A stretch of 15,130 nucleotides of DNA, taken from contig JAGWNV010000034.1 in assembly GCA_028872975.1 (NCBI GenBank), forward strand, positions 1 through 15,130, given 5' to 3'. Position 1 is the first letter of the stretch. Each line of letters begins with the position of its first letter. Both the position numbers and the translations under genes were made by a program. This document shows positions 6,396-12,368 of this stretch, piece by piece. This DNA is from Acidobacteriota bacterium (GTDB taxonomy: Bacteria > Actinomycetota > Acidimicrobiia > Acidimicrobiales > UBA8190). The notes beneath the pieces are model-generated. The model did no database searches. It saw only the letters and a list, made by a program, of their open reading frames with translations, and was not told the DNA's origin.

Positions 6396-7324
6396 CGGAG
6401 GGCCTCCCGGAAGACCTCGGAGAGCCGGCGGCGGGCGAAGTCGAAGGTCGTCACCCGGCCGGCCGCCATCGCCGCCTCGAGCACGGCGTTGCTGTCCACT
6501 TCCTGCCCGACGACGAGGCGGACGGCACCCCCGGCCACCTCGGAGACCTCCACCCCGGGCAGCCGCCGGGCCCAGTTGCCGTCCCGGTCGCCCTCGACAC
6601 GGACGACGAGCCGCTGCTGTCCTCTCGTCGCCAGGTCGTCCACGTCGCCGGTGACGACGAGGTGCCCGTGGTCGATGATCGTCACCGTCTCGCAGAGGTC
6701 CTCGACCAGATCGAGCTGGTGGCTCGAGAAGAGCACGCCGCGGCCTTGGCGGGCCTGGTCCACGAGGACGTCGCCGATGGCCTCGATGCCGCCGGGGTCG
6801 AGGCCGGCCAGGGGCTCGTCGAGTACGAGGAGCTCCGGGTCGTGCACCAGGGCGGCGGCCAGCTGGACTCGCTGCTGGTTGCCGTGGGAGAGGGAGTCCA
6901 CCCGGCTGCCGATCCGGTCCGCCACGCCCAGGCGCTCCAGCCAGGCCCGGCCGGCCCGGGAGGCGCCCAGGTGGTCCATCCCGTGCAGCCGGGCGAGGTA
7001 CTCGAGCTGCTCGCCGACGAGCATGCCCGGGTAGAGGCCCCGCTCCTCGGGCATGTAGCCGAACCGTCGGCGGGTCGCCTGGTCGACGGGGGCGCCCCGC
7101 CACGTCACCGTGCCGGCGTCGAGGTCGGTCAGGCCGAAGACCGCCCGCATCGTCGTCGTCTTGCCGGCGCCGTTGGGCCCGAGGAACCCCACCACCTTCC
7201 CGGCGGGGACCGAGAAGGTGAGGCCGTCGAGGGCGGTGAGGGCGCCGAACCGGCGGGTCAGGCCGTCGAGCTGGAGGTCGTCGCCCACGGCGTCATGCTT
7301 CTCCGATTCGGCCGGTTGGTTCAA
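6392..7324 (-). CDS. ABC transporter ATP-binding protein (NatA-like)
   Basis: A 310-residue ATPase that powers the permease encoded directly downstream. Walker A is GPNGAGKTT (49-57), the Q-loop region reads YMPEERGLYP (90-99), the signature is LSHGNQQ (145-151), Walker B is LLVLDEP (165-171), the D-loop GLDP (174-177), and the switch histidine is His202. The Q-loop Glu and the SHGNQ signature are typical of the NatA subgroup. A C-terminal domain of about 80 residues (225-310) follows the nucleotide-binding core. The start is uncertain: a TTG at 7324 comes directly after a hairpin and has no clear ribosome-binding site. A GTG at 7288 (residue 13) lies closer to the usual family start and has GGAG about 14 bases upstream. 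The stop overlaps the permease start by 4 bases. Confidence 0.9.
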   Translation of the reverse strand: MNQPAESEKHDAVGDDLQLDGLTRRFGALTALDGLTFSVPAGKVVGFLGPNGAGKTTTMRAVFGLTDLDAGTVTWRGAPVDQATRRRFGYMPEERGLYPGMLVGEQLEYLARLHGMDHLGASRAGRAWLERLGVADRIGSRVDSLSHGNQQRVQLAAALVHDPELLVLDEPLAGLDPGGIEAIGDVLVDQARQGRGVLFSSHQLDLVEDLCETVTIIDHGHLVVTGDVDDLATRGQQRLVVRVEGDRDGNWARRLPGVEVSEVAGGAVRLVVGQEVDSNAVLEAAMAAGRVTTFDFARRRLSEVFREALR

Positions 7325-7325
7325 G

Positions 7326-7359
7326 GGCGGAAAGTCCCCGACACCGGGGGTTGTCCGCC
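7326..7359 (-). terminator. Hairpin filling the gap between the kinase-like gene and the ABC ATPase gene
   Basis: GGCGGA (7326-7331) pairs with TCCGCC (7354-7359). Inside, CCCC (7336-7339) pairs with GGGG around a 6-base loop, with weak wobble pairs between the two stems. It starts inside the stop codon of the upstream gene and ends just before the TTG at 7324. It has no T-run. It could be a terminator or attenuator, or a structure limiting translation of the ATPase gene. Confidence 0.45.
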
Positions 7360-8009
7360 TAGGTGCTCGTGGCGGGCGGTGCCTGCGCCCGGTGGTCCCA
7401 GTAGGCGGTGGCGGCGGACGCCAGGAGACGGACGGCGGCGTCGAGGTCGAGGGCCGTCGAGTCGAGGACGAGGTGGAAGAGGCTCGAGTCGTGCACGTCC
7501 CGGCCGTGGATCCGCTTCAGGTACTGGCCACGGACGCGGTCGGTGTCCTGCCGGCGCCGTTCGGCCTCCTCCCTGTCGAGGCCCTCGATGCGCATGGCCT
7601 GGAGGATGCGCCGGTCCACCGGACCGTGCAGGCGGACGTGGAAGGCCTCGGGCAGCAGCACCGTGGCGCCCCAGCCGAGGATCACCCCGGCGCCGTGGGC
7701 CGCCACGAAGGACCGGACCCGGGCTTCTGTCTCCCGGCGGAGCTCCTCGTCGGGGCTCCTCGCGGGCGCCGGCGCCGCGCCCGGCGCGAAGGCGTCGGGC
7801 ATGTTGGCGAAGGTGGCGACGATCCGTTCGATGAGCGAGCTCGTCCGCTCCTCGTCCACGGCGCTCTCCGTCGCCCCCCGGTCGCCGCTCGTCGCCCGGG
7901 CCGGCACGGCCCGGTCGAGGAAGGGGACGTCGAGGGTCTGGGCCAGGCAGGGCCCGATGATGCTGCCGCCTGCGCCGTAGCTGGCCGAGATGGTGACCAC
8001 GCGCTCCAC
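7359..8009 (-). CDS. Cytidylate kinase-like family protein
   Basis: A 216-residue P-loop-fold protein of the Cytidylate_kin_2 type. The N-terminal motif VTISASYGAGGSIIG (5-19) occupies the P-loop position but lacks the GKS/T of true CMP kinases, as is usual for this family. The block RVRSFVAAHGAGVILGWGA (97-115), the strand FHVRLHGP (123-130), the Arg-rich lid region (about 131-165) and HLVLDSTALDLDAA (179-192) follow the family plan. The middle (about 40-90) is Ala/Pro-rich and poorly conserved. True cytidylate kinase makes CDP for nucleotide synthesis, but the biochemical role of this paralogous family is not established, so I give no symbol. Start GTG at 8009, with AGGGTGAG a few bases upstream. 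It sits third in the minus-strand cluster, 50 bases after the unknown gene and 34 before the ABC ATPase. Confidence 0.8.
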   Translation of the reverse strand: MERVVTISASYGAGGSIIGPCLAQTLDVPFLDRAVPARATSGDRGATESAVDEERTSSLIERIVATFANMPDAFAPGAAPAPARSPDEELRRETEARVRSFVAAHGAGVILGWGATVLLPEAFHVRLHGPVDRRILQAMRIEGLDREEAERRRQDTDRVRGQYLKRIHGRDVHDSSLFHLVLDSTALDLDAAVRLLASAATAYWDHRAQAPPATST

Positions 8010-8059
8010 GCCGCGCTCACCCTACCGAAGGGCCGTTCCCGGCAGGCAGACCGAGGTGC

Positions 8060-8551
8060 TCAGGCGGTGGCGGCCGGGACGTCCCGGGCGCGGCCGGCCA
8101 GGGCCACGAGGTCGAGCATGAGCTGCGCCAACGTGGAGAGGTCGGCGGGAGGGACCCGGACGGCGCGGCGGTGTGCCCCCTCGTGGTCGAAGACGTCGAC
8201 GACGTCGGCGCCGTTCCACAGGGCGTAGCCGGTCGGCCGGGCGCGCACCAGCCAGGCCCGCTGCAGGTCGGCCGTCTCGACCTGGAGCATCGGGTGCCCT
8301 GCCGGCGGCCCCGGGGCGATGGGCACCACGGCGCCGAGCGCCCTGTGGGCGAAGGCGAGGACCTCGGCCCGGGTCCAGGACCCCTGGTCGTCGAGGGGGG
8401 ACGCCACCGCCGTGTCGTGCCGGGTGCCCGCCAGGTCGTGCAGCTCGATGCGGCTCCGGCCGCGCCACACCGCCACCGTGGCCCGTCGCTCGTCGACGAC
8501 GACGGCGAGGGCCTTGTCGACGACCTCCGGTGCGACCGACACCGTGCCCAT
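8060..8551 (-). CDS. Hypothetical protein, 163 aa
   Basis: I do not recognise this protein. It is 163 residues, without cysteine, signal peptide or membrane helix, so it should be cytoplasmic. It opens with an alternating hydrophobic stretch (ALAVVVDERRATVAVW, 14-29) suggestive of beta strands. A second strand-like region holds RAWLVRARPTGYALW (98-112) and DVVDVFDHEG (115-124), and the protein ends in a leucine/alanine helix (DLSTLAQLMLDLVALAG, 136-152). It resembles a small alpha/beta binding domain. The ATG at 8551 has GAGGGGG (8558-8564) 6 bases upstream, so the start is well supported. It lies between a predicted pseudokinase and a cytidylate-kinase-like gene, all in one direction, suggesting a shared transcript. 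Confidence 0.7.
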   Translation of the reverse strand: MGTVSVAPEVVDKALAVVVDERRATVAVWRGRSRIELHDLAGTRHDTAVASPLDDQGSWTRAEVLAFAHRALGAVVPIAPGPPAGHPMLQVETADLQRAWLVRARPTGYALWNGADVVDVFDHEGAHRRAVRVPPADLSTLAQLMLDLVALAGRARDVPAATA

Positions 8552-8637
8552 GGTGCGCCCCCTCGGCCGGCCGTTCGCCGGCCCCGCCGAGAGGAATCGG
8601 CAACGGTCGAGGGCCCCTTGAGCCCCGGGCGCCCCCG

Positions 8638-9543
8638 TCAGCCGACGAGCCGGGCGCCCTCCCAGCCGAGGAGGTCGCGGGGCGGCCTGGCCGTGCGCCG
8701 GCCCAGGCGACGGCAGATGCCCACTGCGCTCCGGGCCAGGTCGCCGGCATCGGCCGGGCGGTCGGAAGGATCCTTGGCGAGCATCCGCCCCACGAGCGTG
8801 GCGACACTCTCGGGCACCGACGACGGGAGCGGCCGGGGGTGCTCGGTGAGATGCTCGACGGCCGCCGCCACGGGGCCGACGGCCGGGAAGGGGAGCTCAC
8901 CGGCCAGGCAGTGGTGGGCGACGATCCCGAGGCTGTAGATGTCCGAGGCCACTGTGGCCGGCCCACCGGCGGCCTGCTCGGGGGAACGGAAGGCGGCGCT
9001 GTCGAGATCGACGGCGGCGTCGGCGAGGGGGACGCCGCCGAAGGCTCGGGCGATGGCGAAGTCGGTCACCTTGAGGACGCCGTCGGTGCGGAGGATGAGG
9101 TTCGAGGACTTCACGTTGCCGTGGACGAGGGCCCGGCCGTGGGCGGCGTGGAGGGTGCTCGCCGCCTGGGCGACCACGTCCATGACCTCCATCGGCGAGA
9201 GCGGTCCGGAGCCGGCGAGCACCCGGTCGAGTGACCGGCCCTCCACGAGCTCGACGACGAGGTAGACGACCGGCGGCCCGCCGGCGCGGTCCGGCTCCTC
9301 GCCGAAGTCGTAGACGAGGGCGCTGCCCGGATCGCAGACCGCGGCCCAGGCCCGGGCCTCGTCCCGGAAGCCGGCGCGGAAGGTCGGGTTGGCGGCGAGC
9401 TCGGGCCGGACCAGCTTCAGGGCCACCGGCCGGGCGAGCTTGACGTCGTGGGCGCGCCAGAGGTCACCGAGGGCCCCGGTGTCGAGCCGGTCGACCAACT
9501 CGTAGCGGCCGGCGATCTGGGTCTTGGGTCCGAGGACGGTCAT
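8638..9543 (-). CDS. Serine/threonine protein kinase-fold protein, predicted pseudokinase
   Basis: A 301-residue PknB-like kinase domain with no transmembrane helix or PASTA repeats. The glycine loop is degenerate (LDTGALGDLW, 20-29). Lys43 (VALK) and Glu62 (FRDEA) form the expected ATP-site salt bridge. The catalytic loop reads HGNVKSSN (141-148) where active kinases have HRDxKxxN: Asn143 replaces the catalytic Asp, while Lys145 and Asn148 remain. The magnesium Asp161 is kept in DFA (usual DFG). The activation segment ends in SPE (187-189), and SDIYSLGIV (200-208) matches helix F. It may bind nucleotide but have little or no phosphotransfer, acting as a scaffold or sensor. The ATG at 9543 is preferred to a GTG at 9630: the kinase fold begins just after it, and GAGAAG lies a few bases upstream. 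It heads a five-gene minus-strand cluster. Confidence 0.88.
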   Translation of the reverse strand: MTVLGPKTQIAGRYELVDRLDTGALGDLWRAHDVKLARPVALKLVRPELAANPTFRAGFRDEARAWAAVCDPGSALVYDFGEEPDRAGGPPVVYLVVELVEGRSLDRVLAGSGPLSPMEVMDVVAQAASTLHAAHGRALVHGNVKSSNLILRTDGVLKVTDFAIARAFGGVPLADAAVDLDSAAFRSPEQAAGGPATVASDIYSLGIVAHHCLAGELPFPAVGPVAAAVEHLTEHPRPLPSSVPESVATLVGRMLAKDPSDRPADAGDLARSAVGICRRLGRRTARPPRDLLGWEGARLVG

Positions 9544-9738
9544 GGCTGGCTTCTCTTCTGCCCTTCTCGTGGTGCTCGGTGGGATCGGCCGGCCCGCGTG
9601 GCCGTCGGGGTCCGAGGCGTGGTGGTCCACCTGTACCCGGTCCCGCCTGCGGGGAACCAGCCGGAGCCGGCGGAGGGTCGACGGGACCGGTGGGCCTGAC
9701 TAGCTTCGGCCGGACCGGAGAGGCGGAGGGAGACGGGC
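9544..9738. other. Divergent intergenic region between the kinase-like gene and gpsA
   Basis: This 195-base region must hold promoters for both genes, but I see no good consensus hexamers. On the plus side, TAGCTT with GTCGAC 18 bases upstream is a weak candidate. GGTGG-T-CCACC (9621-9631) is a short perfect palindrome. GGAGGG at 9725-9730, 8 bases before the GTG, is the gpsA ribosome-binding site. Confidence 0.4.
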
Positions 9739-10728
9739 GTGCGGGTCGCGGTGCTGGGCGCCGGTTCGTGGGGGACGACGATGGCGTCGCTCCTCGCCCC
9801 CCGGCACCCGACGGTGCTGTGGGCCCGGGACGGTGATCTGGCCAGGTCGGTCGACGGGGACGGGGTGAACACCGCCTACCTCCCCGGCTTCCGGCTCCCC
9901 GGCGAGCTCCGGGCGACCGCCGATCTCGAGGAGGCCGTGGCGGACGCCGACCTCCTCGTGCTCGGGGTGCCCACCTCCGGCTTCCGGGCCGTACTCGAGG
10001 GGGCTGCCCGGGCCGTGCGACCCTGGATCCCGGTTGTGAGCCTGGCCAAGGGGTTCGAGAGTGGCACCCACTTCCGGATGACCCAGATCATCGAGGACGT
10101 CCTGCCCGGACATCCCGCCGCCGCCCTCACGGGGCCGAACATCGCCAGGGAGATCATGGAGGGCAAGGCCGCCGCCGCCGTCGTGGCGACCGGCGACCTG
10201 GCCGTCGCCGCCGAGATCCAGCGGGTCGTGACCCGGGGCGTGTTCCGGGTGTACGTGAACGACGACGTCGTCGGCTGCGAGATCGGCGGTGCCCTCAAGA
10301 ACGTGATCGCCATCGCCGCCGGCATCGGCGAGGGGCTCGGGGTCGGGGACAACACCCGGGCGGCGGTGATGGCGCGAGGCCTCGCCGAGCTGACCCGGCT
10401 CGGGGTCGCCATGGGGGCCAAGCCGACGACCTTCGCCGGCCTGGCCGGCATGGGGGACCTCATCGCCACCTGCATGAGCCCCTACAGCCGGAACCGGTCG
10501 GTGGGGGAGCAGCTCGGCAAGGGCCGGAAGCTGGAGGAGATCCTCGCCTCCATGCAGATGGTGGCCGAGGGCGTGAACACGGCCGTCCTCGCTCTCGAGC
10601 TCGCCGAGCGACACGGGCTCGAGCTCCCCATCTGCCGGATGATCGACAAGGTGGTCCGGGGCGAGATCGCCCCCATGGACGCCTACTACGGGCTGACCCC
10701 CGCCGGCCACGAGGCCGATCCCGGCTGA
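9739..10728 (+). CDS. gpsA: Glycerol-3-phosphate dehydrogenase [NAD(P)+]
   Basis: A cytoplasmic enzyme that reduces dihydroxyacetone phosphate to sn-glycerol-3-phosphate, the backbone for phospholipid synthesis. The 329-residue length is normal. The nucleotide-binding Rossmann motif is LGAGSWGT (6-13); other family marks are PTSGFR (78-83), SLAKGFE (101-107), TGPNIAREI (131-139), and the catalytic Lys187 in EIGGALKNVIAIAAG (181-195). The C-terminal substrate domain has GDNTRAAVMARGLAEL (203-218), FAGLAGMGDLIATC (232-245) and SPYSRNR (247-253). The start is GTG at 9739 with GGAGGG 8 bases upstream. It ends 7 bases before the stop of the convergent rnz gene, sharing a hairpin with it. It diverges from the pseudokinase cluster. 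Confidence 0.97.
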   Translation: MRVAVLGAGSWGTTMASLLAPRHPTVLWARDGDLARSVDGDGVNTAYLPGFRLPGELRATADLEEAVADADLLVLGVPTSGFRAVLEGAARAVRPWIPVVSLAKGFESGTHFRMTQIIEDVLPGHPAAALTGPNIAREIMEGKAAAAVVATGDLAVAAEIQRVVTRGVFRVYVNDDVVGCEIGGALKNVIAIAAGIGEGLGVGDNTRAAVMARGLAELTRLGVAMGAKPTTFAGLAGMGDLIATCMSPYSRNRSVGEQLGKGRKLEEILASMQMVAEGVNTAVLALELAERHGLELPICRMIDKVVRGEIAPMDAYYGLTPAGHEADPG

Positions 10729-10737
10729 GGCGGGATC
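10717..10737. terminator. Bidirectional hairpin spanning the gpsA and rnz stop codons
   Basis: GATCCCG (10717-10723) and CGGGATC (10731-10737) form a perfect 7-bp stem with a 7-base loop that contains the gpsA stop; the right arm enters the rnz stop. The symmetric placement between tightly convergent genes supports a shared terminator. No T-run is present on either side. Confidence 0.6.
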
Positions 10738-11656
10738 AGGCCGGCGGACGCCGGGACGGCAGGGCCACCTCGAGCAGGTCCCGGGCCGCCACCACGTCAG
10801 CGCATTCGCCGGCGGCCTCCTCGTAGAGGACGCCCTCGTCGGGATAACGCGGGGAGAAGTGGGTGATGACGAGCCGGCGCACACCGGCTCGGGCCGCCAG
10901 CCGGCCCGCCTGGGCGGCGGTCATGTGGCCGAAGCTCCGGGCCAGGCTCTCCTCGGCGTCGGCGAAGGTCGCCTCGCAGACGAGGAGATCGGCCCCCTCG
11001 GCGAGCCGCTCCGCCGCCTCGCAGAGCGCGGTGTCCATGACGAAGGCGACCACCTGCCCCGGCCGTTCGACGCTCACTTCCTCGAGCAGGACCGGTGCAG
11101 GCCTGCCGGCGACCTCGAGCCGGCCCGCCCGCTGGAGGACGCCGACGTCCGGGCCCCGGATGCCGAGCTCCTCGAGCCGGGCCGGGAGCATGGTGCGTCC
11201 GGCCGGCTCCTCGAGGCGCCACCCGAGGGTCTCGGGGTCGTGGTCGAGGCGTGCCGCCGACAGGGCCCAGGCGGCGGTGGCGTGGACGGGGCCGGTGCCG
11301 GCCACCGGATGCAGGCGGAGTTCGACGTGGTTCTCGAACACCGAGGCCTCGAGGAGCCTCTCGAGATAGGGCTGGCCGCCGGCCGGGTACCAGATGTCGA
11401 CGGCGTGGCCCACCTCGTCGAGCGAGAGCCGCTGGACGACGCCGGGGAGCCCGAGACAGTGGTCCCCGTGGAAGTGGGTGATGCAGACGTCGGTGATCGC
11501 CGACGACCGGATGCCGGCGAGGAGCATCTGGCGCTGGGTGCCCTCCCCGGGGTCGAAGAGGATGCCCGTCTCGTCCAAGCGGAGGAAGTAGCCGTTGTGG
11601 TTCCGGTACCGGGTCGGTGCCTGGCTGGCAGTCCCGAGCACGACGAGTTCCCGCAT
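10736..11656 (-). CDS. rnz: Ribonuclease Z (tRNA 3' processing endonuclease), MBL fold
   Basis: A zinc-dependent metallo-beta-lactamase-fold nuclease that cuts tRNA precursors after the discriminator base. The 306-residue length matches the short bacterial form. The loop PTRYRN (14-19) corresponds to the family's PxKxRN loop; then FDPGEGTQRQM (34-44) and the zinc motif HFHGDH (61-66). Remaining likely metal ligands are His139 (LDHD), Asp208 (VMDTAL) and His266 (THFSPRY). FGHMTAAQAG (242-251) holds the second conserved His. The HEAT motif of classical enzymes reads CEAT here (227-230), so its His is replaced by Cys. The ATG at 11656 has GGAG 3 bases upstream, a little close. The product could also act as a more general MBL phosphodiesterase, but overall the match to actinobacterial RNase Z is strong. 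Confidence 0.92.
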   Translation of the reverse strand: MRELVVLGTASQAPTRYRNHNGYFLRLDETGILFDPGEGTQRQMLLAGIRSSAITDVCITHFHGDHCLGLPGVVQRLSLDEVGHAVDIWYPAGGQPYLERLLEASVFENHVELRLHPVAGTGPVHATAAWALSAARLDHDPETLGWRLEEPAGRTMLPARLEELGIRGPDVGVLQRAGRLEVAGRPAPVLLEEVSVERPGQVVAFVMDTALCEAAERLAEGADLLVCEATFADAEESLARSFGHMTAAQAGRLAARAGVRRLVITHFSPRYPDEGVLYEEAAGECADVVAARDLLEVALPSRRPPA

Positions 11657-11723
11657 CGTCTCCAGTGTGGTCGGTCGGCGCCCGCAGGGTCCGGCCTGCC
11701 CCGCCGGCGGTCCCGGTGTCGGT

Positions 11724-11729
11724 TAGGGT
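11724..11729 (+). promoter_or_regulatory. Candidate -10 element (TAGGGT) for the FKBP gene
   Basis: TAGGGT ends 8 bases before the ATG at 11738, placing the predicted transcript start within about two bases of the ATG. No ribosome-binding site is seen, so a leaderless or nearly leaderless mRNA is likely. The -35 region is not recognisable. Confidence 0.35.
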
Positions 11730-11737
11730 CCCTCGCC

Positions 11738-12352
11738 ATGCCCGGCTCCCACCCCCGACTCCAGTCGCGCCCCGAGGGGCGGTGTGCGCTCCTCGGTCCC
11801 TGCCTCGTCCTGGCGACCGGTCTCGTCCTCGCCCTGTCGGCGGCGGGCTGCTCGAGCTCGGCACCGACGACGTCCTCGTCGACCGCCGCCGCCGCCGGAG
11901 CTGGTGCCGGCGGAGGGCAACCCACCACAGCGGACACCATGCAGTGGTCCCCGGCGGGCACCGTCGGAACCGAGCCGACCGTCGTCGTCCCCACGGGCCA
12001 GCCGCCCCTGCAGCTTCTCTCCAAGGACCTCGTCGTGGGCACCGGGGCCACTGCCCAGCGGGGGTCGCAGGTGTCGGTCCAGTACGTAGGCGACTCCTGG
12101 ACGACCCGCCAGCAGTTCGACGCCTCCTGGAACCGCCATCAGGCCTTCGCCTTCACCCTGGGCGCCGGCCAGGTCATCCCCGGATGGGACCAGGGCGTGG
12201 CCGGTATGAAGGTGGGTGGCCGGAGAGAGCTCGTGATCCCCCCCGATCTCGCCTACGGGGCCCAGTCCCCGGGTGCGGGGATCGCCCGCGACGACACCCT
12301 CATCTTCGTCGTCGACCTCGTCGGGGTGGGGAGCTCGACCTCGACGTCCTGA
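11738..12352 (+). CDS. FKBP-type peptidyl-prolyl cis-trans isomerase, predicted lipoprotein
   Basis: A 204-residue secreted prolyl isomerase that should assist folding of exported proteins at the cell surface. Residues 15-37 form a hydrophobic signal segment ending in a lipobox-like SAAG before Cys38, so it is probably lipid-anchored; Ala rather than Leu at -3 makes the lipobox imperfect. A Ser/Thr/Ala/Gly-rich linker (39-66) leads to the FKBP domain (about 96-197). FKBP12 active-site positions are matched by Tyr116, Phe127-Asp128, Phe137/139, Val146-Ile147, Trp150, Tyr173 and Phe190, in the blocks GAGQVIPGWDQGVAGMKVGG and IPPDLAYG. All key positions look intact, so it should be active. The open frame runs far upstream, but that part is antisense to rnz; the ATG at 11738 fits the signal peptide. 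Converges on the helicase gene. Confidence 0.93.
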   Translation: MPGSHPRLQSRPEGRCALLGPCLVLATGLVLALSAAGCSSSAPTTSSSTAAAAGAGAGGGQPTTADTMQWSPAGTVGTEPTVVVPTGQPPLQLLSKDLVVGTGATAQRGSQVSVQYVGDSWTTRQQFDASWNRHQAFAFTLGAGQVIPGWDQGVAGMKVGGRRELVIPPDLAYGAQSPGAGIARDDTLIFVVDLVGVGSSTSTS

Positions 12353-12363
12353 GCCCCGGGACG
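12345..12363. terminator. Short hairpin at the FKBP stop codon
   Basis: CGTCC (12345-12349) pairs with GGACG (12359-12363) around a 9-base loop that includes the FKBP stop. It lies in the 16-base gap before the convergent helicase stop. Five base pairs and no T-run make this a weak terminator candidate. Confidence 0.3.
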
Positions 12364-12368
12364 CCGGT

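Noticed and set aside
5148..7034. Long plus-strand open frame (628 codons) opposite the ABC genes
   Set aside because: Its translation is Arg/Gly/Asp/His-rich low complexity with no family motif, and it lies opposite two genes with complete ABC motifs. It is a GC-driven shadow frame.
9544..9630. 29-residue N-terminal extension of the kinase-like protein from a GTG at 9630
   Set aside because: The extra residues are His/Pro/Arg-rich and unlike a kinase N-terminus, whereas the ATG at 9543 has a purine-rich site upstream and starts just before the kinase fold.
10859..11737. Upstream extension of the FKBP frame
   Set aside because: It runs antisense through rnz and would bury the signal peptide in the middle of a protein. 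The ATG at 11738 gives a normal exported FKBP.
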